Origin: G965261055 sp965261055 [NCBI: Fibrobacteria bacterium]
Lineage (GTDB): Bacteria > Fibrobacterota > Fibrobacteria > UBA11236
DNA length: 64,000 nt
Direction of reading: 5' to 3'
Assembly: GCA_965261055.1 (NCBI GenBank)
Contig: OZ253440.1
Span: forward strand, 186,001-250,000
The notes below the pieces were generated by a model. That model saw nothing but the letters and a program-made list of their open reading frames with translations, made no database searches and was not told the origin of the DNA. Every line of letters starts with the position of its first letter. Positions within the stretch are counted from its first letter, which is position 1. The position numbers were made by a program, and so were the translations under genes. Shown in pieces: positions 58,369-64,000 of the stretch.

Positions 58369-59606
58369 CGTAATTTATTTTGATGTGTATACTCTTGAAT
58401 TTGTTTTTTGAAACATGATTCCCAAGTTAAATTTTCAGCATACTCTCTTGATTTTTTAGAATATGTCTTTAATGCATCAGAATCTAATGTTTTTAGAATA
58501 GTTTGAGCTAGATTTGTAGGATTATTTTTTGAAATAGAAATTCCTCCATTGGAGTTCTGAATATGTTCAAGAGCTGCTCCTTTTTTTACACCAATGACAG
58601 GAACTCCAGAAGACATTGCTTCTAAAATGGAAAGTCCAAATGTTTCCCAAGAACTTAATGCGACGGTTATATCAGAAATCTGATACCACTTTGCCATCTC
58701 ATTTGTATTAGTGATATAACCAATATAAAAGATCGTATTATATTTTTTTGTAAAATCAATAACTTCGGATTTTTTGGGACCGATACTTGTAAAAAGGAGC
58801 AGTGGAGGTGTATGGGTTTGGTGATCTAAAATTTTGTAAGCTTTGAGTAATAAAGAAACTCCTTTCTCATTGGATAAACGGTGTGGAAAAAAAATAATTT
58901 TCCTTTTTTTAAGATTTGTGAGATTGAGTTTTGTTTCAGATCTTTGGACGGCAAAAGGAGAGAGTAATTCTGATTTAAGTTTATTTTTATTTAAAGTGGT
59001 TGAAATAGGATGAAATTTAATTTGATCTACGCCTAAAGGTAAAAAATATGTGTTTTTCAATAAATTGCGATGCATGCGTCTTTCAATTATTTTACTAGAA
59101 ACAAAAATAGTTCCCATCTTTCTGTAAGTTAAGCGAGCGTATGACCAAGCTAATTTTTCACAAAAATTAGAAACAGTTTTTCCCCAACGAGCAGAATATC
59201 TTTTTGCGTAAGTAATCGGGAAGTCTGCATGCCAAAAGCCAACAAATTTAGGGTTAATTTTTGCTAAAATACAAGCAATTCTAAAAAGCCAAGGAGCAAG
59301 ATAGGGTGATCCTATTTCAATGACATCAGGTTTATATTTTTTAAGAATCGAAATTGTTTTTTTAAAATTAAAGAAAATACGGTATTCACCTTTGCCAAAG
59401 GTCGACCAAGATTTAATCTTTTCTATTCTTAAATTAGGATTAATCGTATCAATGCAATCTTCGTTATGAGTCATAATGAAAGTATAGTCGATGTTTACTA
59501 GATTGTGTTCTTTGTAGTATTTTAATTTTTCAAGATAATAACGACGAACTCCTCCTCCAGAAGGGCTCCAAAACTCACAAAAGTCTATAATTTTAATGGG
59601 TTGCAT
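58365..59606 (-). CDS. GT4-family glycosyltransferase
   Basis: 413 residues, GT-B fold. N-terminal FCEFWSPSGGGVRRYYLEKL (glycine-rich acceptor loop), KPDVIEIGSPYLAPWL, and the C-terminal donor site FPHRLSNEKGVSLLLKAYKI with SSWETFGLSILEAMSSGVPV (E-x7-E type motif). Likely an alpha-glycosyltransferase using a nucleotide sugar in surface polysaccharide or glycolipid synthesis. Coupled to the next transferase by a 4-bp overlap. Donor and acceptor cannot be read from sequence. Confidence 0.85.
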   Translation of the reverse strand: MQPIKIIDFCEFWSPSGGGVRRYYLEKLKYYKEHNLVNIDYTFIMTHNEDCIDTINPNLRIEKIKSWSTFGKGEYRIFFNFKKTISILKKYKPDVIEIGSPYLAPWLFRIACILAKINPKFVGFWHADFPITYAKRYSARWGKTVSNFCEKLAWSYARLTYRKMGTIFVSSKIIERRMHRNLLKNTYFLPLGVDQIKFHPISTTLNKNKLKSELLSPFAVQRSETKLNLTNLKKRKIIFFPHRLSNEKGVSLLLKAYKILDHQTHTPPLLLFTSIGPKKSEVIDFTKKYNTIFYIGYITNTNEMAKWYQISDITVALSSWETFGLSILEAMSSGVPVIGVKKGAALEHIQNSNGGISISKNNPTNLAQTILKTLDSDALKTYSKKSREYAENLTWESCFKKQIQEYTHQNKLR

Positions 59607-59666
59607 AAGAAATAACTCAAAGATGAAAAGCTAAATATATAAAAATAGGATTGAACGATTGTGTAG

Positions 59667-61022
59667 ATGGTATTTGAATGTTTTTTAAATTTGTTATTTT
59701 ATAATCAATTTTCTTTTGTCTCAGAGCAAATTTTTATCTTTATCTTAAATTTAGCTTGTTTGGGAGAAGCTCTGAAAAATTTATACCAAATTAAAAATTT
59801 ATCTGAATATTGGAAAACTCTGTTTTTGCGATCAGGAGTCGTTCAAAAGATTAAGAGATCAAGCTTTAAAAAGCCAACTTTAATTCAAGAGAAAGTAATT
59901 CCTAAAGTTTTACAGGAAAAGAATTTGGTTGTTGTCTCACCTACAGCTTCTGGAAAAACCTTGTCTTATCTTTTACCTATTTATCAAATGGTGCAATATG
60001 GACATAAAAAAGTTCTTATTTTAGTGCCAACTAAAGAGCTTGTTTTTCAAATTAGGCAAATGATTCAGCAAATAGATAAAGAATTTGCATTAAAGTGTTT
60101 AGCTATTTTTGGAGGTGTACCTTTATCAAAAAGTAAACAAACTGTTCAAAAACCTTGGTCTATCTTAGTTTCAACTCCTGGGAGATTGAGGGAATTGTCA
60201 AAGGGAATGCCTTTCTTATTAAACGAAATTAGAATATGCGTTTACGATGAGTTTGATAAACTTCTGCAAGTTGATTTTGAGGAAGACATTTCATTTCTTT
60301 ATAAAAAAATGGATCGAAAAACACAATACCTTTATTTTTCTGCAACTCAGGCCATCCAGAATAATTCTTTGTTATCAAAACCATATGAAAAAATTACTAT
60401 TCAACAGCAAAATTATAAAATTTATGAAGAGCTTTACTTTATTATGAATGTTAAAAAGAAAATGACAATTTGTTTAGATTTACTTCAACAGTTCTTTAAC
60501 TCATCTCAAGCTAAGAAGTTAATGAATGGAAAGTTTTCTCAAGCTTTAGTTTTTGTAAATAATCGTAAAAAAGCAGAACATTTATATGGTTTATTGAAAC
60601 AACATTACTCTAACTGTGAGTTTATACATAGTCAAGTCACCCAAAGAGATCAGAAATTTCAGGACATTATGTCAGGAAAAATTCCTTTGATTATTACAAC
60701 TGATTTAATGGGTCGAGGAGTGGATACTTTACAAGTCAATCTAGTTATTAATTTTGATTTGCCTCGTAGCGAGAAAGAATACCTTCATCATAAAGGTAGA
60801 GTGGGGCGTTTAGGTCGCCATGGTGAATATTATAGCTTACTTGATACTTCACAATACATGGAGTACATAAAAATTGAGAAAAATACACCATATCCTATAC
60901 CTTCTAACCTTCTTTATAGTAATAAACATAAATGGTTTTTAACGGCTAAAGCAAAGCACAGTAATTTTGTTTCTAAGCAAAAGCGTATTGAAAATATCAA
61001 TTATATTCAAGATCAAGATTAA
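59667..61022 (+). CDS. DEAD-box-like RNA helicase with variant motifs
   Basis: 451 residues. Q-motif region FKKPTLIQEKVIP, motif I SPTASGKT (usually A-x-T-G-x-G-K-T), Ia LVPTKELVFQ, Ib TPGRLREL, motif II DEFD (usually DEAD), III SAT, V TTDLMGRGVD and VI HHKGRVGRLGR. Both RecA-like domains are complete. The first 35 residues are hydrophobic and unlike the family, so the true start may lie downstream, around 59770. The role is probably RNA remodelling, but the Gly-to-Ala change in motif I and DEFD make it an unusual member. Confidence 0.75.
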   Translation: MVFECFLNLLFYNQFSFVSEQIFIFILNLACLGEALKNLYQIKNLSEYWKTLFLRSGVVQKIKRSSFKKPTLIQEKVIPKVLQEKNLVVVSPTASGKTLSYLLPIYQMVQYGHKKVLILVPTKELVFQIRQMIQQIDKEFALKCLAIFGGVPLSKSKQTVQKPWSILVSTPGRLRELSKGMPFLLNEIRICVYDEFDKLLQVDFEEDISFLYKKMDRKTQYLYFSATQAIQNNSLLSKPYEKITIQQQNYKIYEELYFIMNVKKKMTICLDLLQQFFNSSQAKKLMNGKFSQALVFVNNRKKAEHLYGLLKQHYSNCEFIHSQVTQRDQKFQDIMSGKIPLIITTDLMGRGVDTLQVNLVINFDLPRSEKEYLHHKGRVGRLGRHGEYYSLLDTSQYMEYIKIEKNTPYPIPSNLLYSNKHKWFLTAKAKHSNFVSKQKRIENINYIQDQD

Positions 61023-61055
61023 CTTTTATCGTTTTTAATTTTATAAATTTGGCTT

Positions 61056-62735
61056 ATGGAAACATCAAAATACTTAATTACAAGTGCATTACCTTATGCA
61101 AACGGACCTATTCATTTTGGGCATATGGCAGGAGCATATTTACCTGCTGATATATTTACTCGTTTTAAAAAGATGTGTGGTCATGATGCAATTCATATAA
61201 GTGGAACAGACGAGCATGGTTTTGCAATCACTGTATCTGCAAAAAAAGAAAAAAGAACCCCATTGGAGCATGTTAACTACTATAATCAAATTATCCAAAA
61301 AATTTTCAAGAAATTTGATATTGAGTTTGATCATTTTTCTAGAACCACTCATCAAGGGCATTATAAATTATCGCAAGATTTTTTTAAAAACTTGTTAGAT
61401 GATGGAAAAATTTCACAAAAAACAACAGAACAATATTTTTGTAATAGTTGTGATTTATTTTTAGCAGATCGTTACATTATTGGAAGCTGTCCATATTGTG
61501 ATTATGATGATGCTCGTGGTGATGAATGTGAAAAGTGTGGTGAATGGTTAGATGCTTTAGAAATTGTACAGCCGAAATGTAAAATATGTAAAGATACTCC
61601 TATCAAAAAAGAAACAATACATTGGTTTTTAAATTTAAATCTGTTTTCAGATCAACTTAAAAAATGGATTGATTCCAAAGAAGGAAAGTGGAAATCAAAT
61701 GTTACACATTTTATTTCAGCAATGATTGAAAGAGGTTTGAATCCTAGAGCTGTGACTCGAGATATGGATTGGGGAATACCTGTTCCTGTTGATGGTGTTG
61801 ATAATAAAGTTCTGTATGTTTGGTTTGATGCTCCTATTGGTTATATTTCTGCAACTAAAGAATGGGCGGAGAATCAAGGTTCTCCAAATTTATGGGAGTC
61901 TTATTGGAAAGATTCAAATTGTAAATTGATACATTTCATTGGCAAAGATAATCTTCCGTTTCACTGTGTAGTTTGGCCTTCAATTTTGAGTGGTCAGAAA
62001 TCAGATTATATTTTACCGTATAATGTACCCGCTAATGAATTTTATCATTTAGAAGGAAAGCCTTTTTCAAAAAGTAGAGGTTGGTATATTGATTTAGAAC
62101 GATTTTTTTCTAAGTACCAAACAGATTCTATTCGTTATGCTATTGCTTCAAATGCTCCAGAGACGAAAGATAGTTCTTTTACTTGGAAACAGTTTCAAAG
62201 TGCACATAATAGTGATCTTGCTGATACTTTAGGGAATTTCATAAATCGCGTTTTTGTCTTTACACATAAATATGCTGAGAATAAAGTTCCTTCAAGAAAA
62301 GATTTAAGTATAACTGATAAGAATTTTTTAAAACAAATATCTGTTCAGTTGAAAAGTCTTCAAGAATGTTACGATGGTTTTCATTTGCGTAAAGCAACTA
62401 GTCAAATTATGTTAATGGCTAGGGAGGGTAATAAGTTTTTTGATGAAAAAGCCCCTTGGAGTAGTAGAAAAACAAACATTCAGGATTGCTATAACACACT
62501 GAATTTAAGTTTAGTTTTAATTTATAATTTAGCTTGTATCTTTTATCCTATTTTGCCTAATAAGGCTAAAGAATTATGGAAGATGCTGAATGTCTCTCAG
62601 CCAAAAAATGTAGATTTCTCTTGTCAAGAATTATCCGTAAAGCATGAATTGGGAGAGTCTAAGGTGCTGTTTACTAAGATTACAGATGAAGAAATTGATG
62701 AAGAAATGTCTTTATTAACAAATATGTCATCTTAA
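61056..62735 (+). CDS. metG: Methionyl-tRNA synthetase
   Basis: 559 residues, the short form without the C-terminal tRNA-binding (Trbp111-like) domain. ITSALPYANGPIHFGHMAG holds the HIGH motif as HFGH; SGTDEHG follows. Four zinc-knuckle cysteine pairs appear between CNSCDLF and CKIC (about 129-189), the MetG1 type. WFDAPIGYISATKEW and PFSKSRGW (the KMSKS loop, first residues altered) complete the active site. It charges tRNA-Met in the cytoplasm. Confidence 0.95.
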   Translation: METSKYLITSALPYANGPIHFGHMAGAYLPADIFTRFKKMCGHDAIHISGTDEHGFAITVSAKKEKRTPLEHVNYYNQIIQKIFKKFDIEFDHFSRTTHQGHYKLSQDFFKNLLDDGKISQKTTEQYFCNSCDLFLADRYIIGSCPYCDYDDARGDECEKCGEWLDALEIVQPKCKICKDTPIKKETIHWFLNLNLFSDQLKKWIDSKEGKWKSNVTHFISAMIERGLNPRAVTRDMDWGIPVPVDGVDNKVLYVWFDAPIGYISATKEWAENQGSPNLWESYWKDSNCKLIHFIGKDNLPFHCVVWPSILSGQKSDYILPYNVPANEFYHLEGKPFSKSRGWYIDLERFFSKYQTDSIRYAIASNAPETKDSSFTWKQFQSAHNSDLADTLGNFINRVFVFTHKYAENKVPSRKDLSITDKNFLKQISVQLKSLQECYDGFHLRKATSQIMLMAREGNKFFDEKAPWSSRKTNIQDCYNTLNLSLVLIYNLACIFYPILPNKAKELWKMLNVSQPKNVDFSCQELSVKHELGESKVLFTKITDEEIDEEMSLLTNMSS

Positions 62736-62764
62736 ATAGTTTATTCTGAAGTATTGATATTTTT

Positions 62765-63382
62765 ATAACAGAAACATTTCCAGTTGGTCCGCTTCAATGT
62801 AATTGTACTTTATTGGGGAATCCTCACAGAAAAGACGGTTTGGTTATTGATCCAGGAGGAGACCCTGATTTGATTTTAGAAAAAGCCGATCAAATGGGAA
62901 TCCAGATTAGAAATATTATCCACACACATGCTCATTTTGATCATATTTTAGCGGCAGGTGTCATACAAGAAAAAACAGGGGCAGCAATAGGTTTGCACCA
63001 AGATGATTTGTTCTTATGGAATTCTGTAGAACAGCAATGTAATTTATTTGGAATTTCTAATGAAGTGGTTTTGCCTAAGCCTGATTTCTACCTTGAAGAA
63101 TCAGATAGCTTGTGTTGTGAAGGTTTAGTCATTCACACTCCAGGGCATAGTCCAGGTTCTTTGTGTTTTTGGTTTGAATCTCAAAAATTGTTAATTGCAG
63201 GAGACACCCTTTTTAAATTGGGAATAGGGCGGACTGATTTATGGAAAGGTAATTTTAATGAAATACAAAGGAGTATTAAAGAAAAAATTTTTTGTTTGGA
63301 CGAATGTGCAAAAGTAATTACTGGACACGGTCCTAGTACAGTTCTAGGTTTTGAAAAAGAGAATAACTCTTTTTTAAATTAA
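62765..63382 (+). CDS. Metallo-beta-lactamase-fold hydrolase (GloB-like), non-standard start
   Basis: The conserved N-terminus TETFPVGPLQCNCTLLG lies upstream of the first ordinary start (TTG 62813). Reading back, an ATA at 62765 is the only plausible initiator before a TGA at 62756, so I place the start there (205 residues). HTHAHFDH is the HxHxDH metal motif; HTPGHSPGSL, AGDTLF and ITGHGPST supply the other ligands. Family members include glyoxalase II and related thioester hydrolases; the substrate is not determinable. The missing ATG could also mean a recent start-codon mutation. Confidence 0.75.
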   Translation: MTETFPVGPLQCNCTLLGNPHRKDGLVIDPGGDPDLILEKADQMGIQIRNIIHTHAHFDHILAAGVIQEKTGAAIGLHQDDLFLWNSVEQQCNLFGISNEVVLPKPDFYLEESDSLCCEGLVIHTPGHSPGSLCFWFESQKLLIAGDTLFKLGIGRTDLWKGNFNEIQRSIKEKIFCLDECAKVITGHGPSTVLGFEKENNSFLN

Positions 63383-63394
63383 TTTGTATTTATT

Positions 63395-63904
63395 TTAGTT
63401 CTTCCTAGTGAGTTTAAGAACGATCGCAATAAAAAAAGTAATACAAGCTGCTACTAGACTAGAAAGTTGTACATTGTTTGTTTCAACTAGAAAAACGATG
63501 AAGACCATTAGAACAGTAGATACTTCATTCAAAGCTCTTAGATAATTAGACGATTTACTGAATTTAGAAATTTCTAATTTTTTTCGAATCGATCCGCAGT
63601 ACATGTGGTATCCCATTAAGAGAATGACTGCACAAAATTTAAATAGAAACCAAAGCTGAGAAGTTACGGACGGATTTAATACAATAAGCCAAATACCAAA
63701 AATTATGGAAGCAAGCATTGAAGGGTTTCCAATTCCTTTGAGTAATCTTCTTTCCATAGTAGATAATTGATTGCAGATTTCAGAAGATCCTGATTTTTCT
63801 TTGTTTTTTGCATGGTATACAAATAAGCGGACAAGATAGAGTAAGCTAGCCATCCAACATATGATGGAAAGGATATGTAGGGATTTTATGGAAAGGTAAA
63901 GCAT
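63395..63904 (-). CDS. HemJ-like protoporphyrinogen oxidase / CopD-family membrane protein
   Basis: 169 residues with four to five transmembrane helices. SLHILSIICWMASLLYLVRL, FVYHAKNKE, STMERRLLKGIGNPSM, FGIWLIV and LWFLFKF follow the HemJ (UPF0093) layout, with the conserved His of LHI and Lys of the FKF segment. HemJ oxidises protoporphyrinogen IX in heme synthesis. HemJ calls by motif alone can confuse it with other CopD-like proteins, and no other heme gene is present here. Convergent with the hydrolase gene (12 bp). Confidence 0.75.
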   Translation of the reverse strand: MLYLSIKSLHILSIICWMASLLYLVRLFVYHAKNKEKSGSSEICNQLSTMERRLLKGIGNPSMLASIIFGIWLIVLNPSVTSQLWFLFKFCAVILLMGYHMYCGSIRKKLEISKFSKSSNYLRALNEVSTVLMVFIVFLVETNNVQLSSLVAACITFFIAIVLKLTRKN

Positions 63905-64000
63905 ATTTAATTGGGTTTAGCGTGAACGGAACTTTGATAAGTTAGAAATTAAACTATATCTTAAGTGATAAGTTAGTGGTATGACAAATAGAACTAAAAT

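Overview
This is a low-GC chromosomal segment from a Gram-negative bacterium. Outer-membrane barrel proteins, several lipoproteins with lipobox signal peptides and a long single-chain PurL all point that way. The gene content (TrmFO, GatB, Rho with a lysine-rich N-terminus, PorV-like barrel, many Big_2-domain lipoproteins, an eukaryote-like UDP-glucose dehydrogenase) suggests the FCB superphylum, perhaps a Fibrobacterota-like or other particle- or host-associated lineage. That placement is inference, because no rRNA gene lies in the window. Many start codons lack a clear Shine-Dalgarno sequence, and TTG and GTG starts are common.

Layout. 0-5.6 kb: the start of a COG3044 ABC-class ATPase gene (minus strand), a YqaA-type membrane protein, a run of envelope proteins (lamin-tail lipoprotein, secreted protein, PorV-like barrel) and a Nif3 protein. 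5.6-7.5 kb: a gene-poor, decaying stretch that contains a YecR-like lipoprotein switched out of frame by a 10-bp tandem repeat in its signal peptide. 7.5-21 kb: a dense plus-strand core block (DUF1015, recF, dciA, gyrB, purA, PASTA protein, lipoprotein, ppdK, purL). 21-24 kb: two Big_2 lipoproteins. 24-30 kb: a minus-strand core block (rho, small membrane protein, gatB, trmFO, hisC).

30-44 kb is the unusual part. It is a tandem array of three very repetitive lipoprotein genes, each with 7-18 Big_2 (bacterial Ig-like) domains and a shared C-terminal discoidin-like domain. Each gene is followed by a ~211-bp internal fragment of hisC and the decayed remains of a second, lectin-like cassette. Internal repeats of 516, 255 and 264 bp, a 1.6-kb block that looks identical between copies, a 13-bp VNTR placed between promoter and start codon, and frame-disrupting indels in two of the three genes together look like a locus built for recombination-driven antigenic or adhesive variation. 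It is flanked on the right by two small barrel proteins, one frameshifted.

45.6-64 kb returns to core functions: aminopeptidase P, PEP carboxylase, Der GTPase, a MerR regulator, an HSDR_N-type nuclease-like protein, a DoxX/MauE-like membrane protein, UDP-glucose dehydrogenase, CoaE, DNA polymerase I (proofreading motif I altered), two glycosyltransferases, a DEAD-box-like helicase, MetRS, a metallo-beta-lactamase-fold hydrolase and a HemJ-like protein. PPDK and PEP carboxylase together support PEP/pyruvate/oxaloacetate interconversion. PurA and PurL serve purine synthesis, and Ugd plus the glycosyltransferases suggest surface polysaccharide synthesis.
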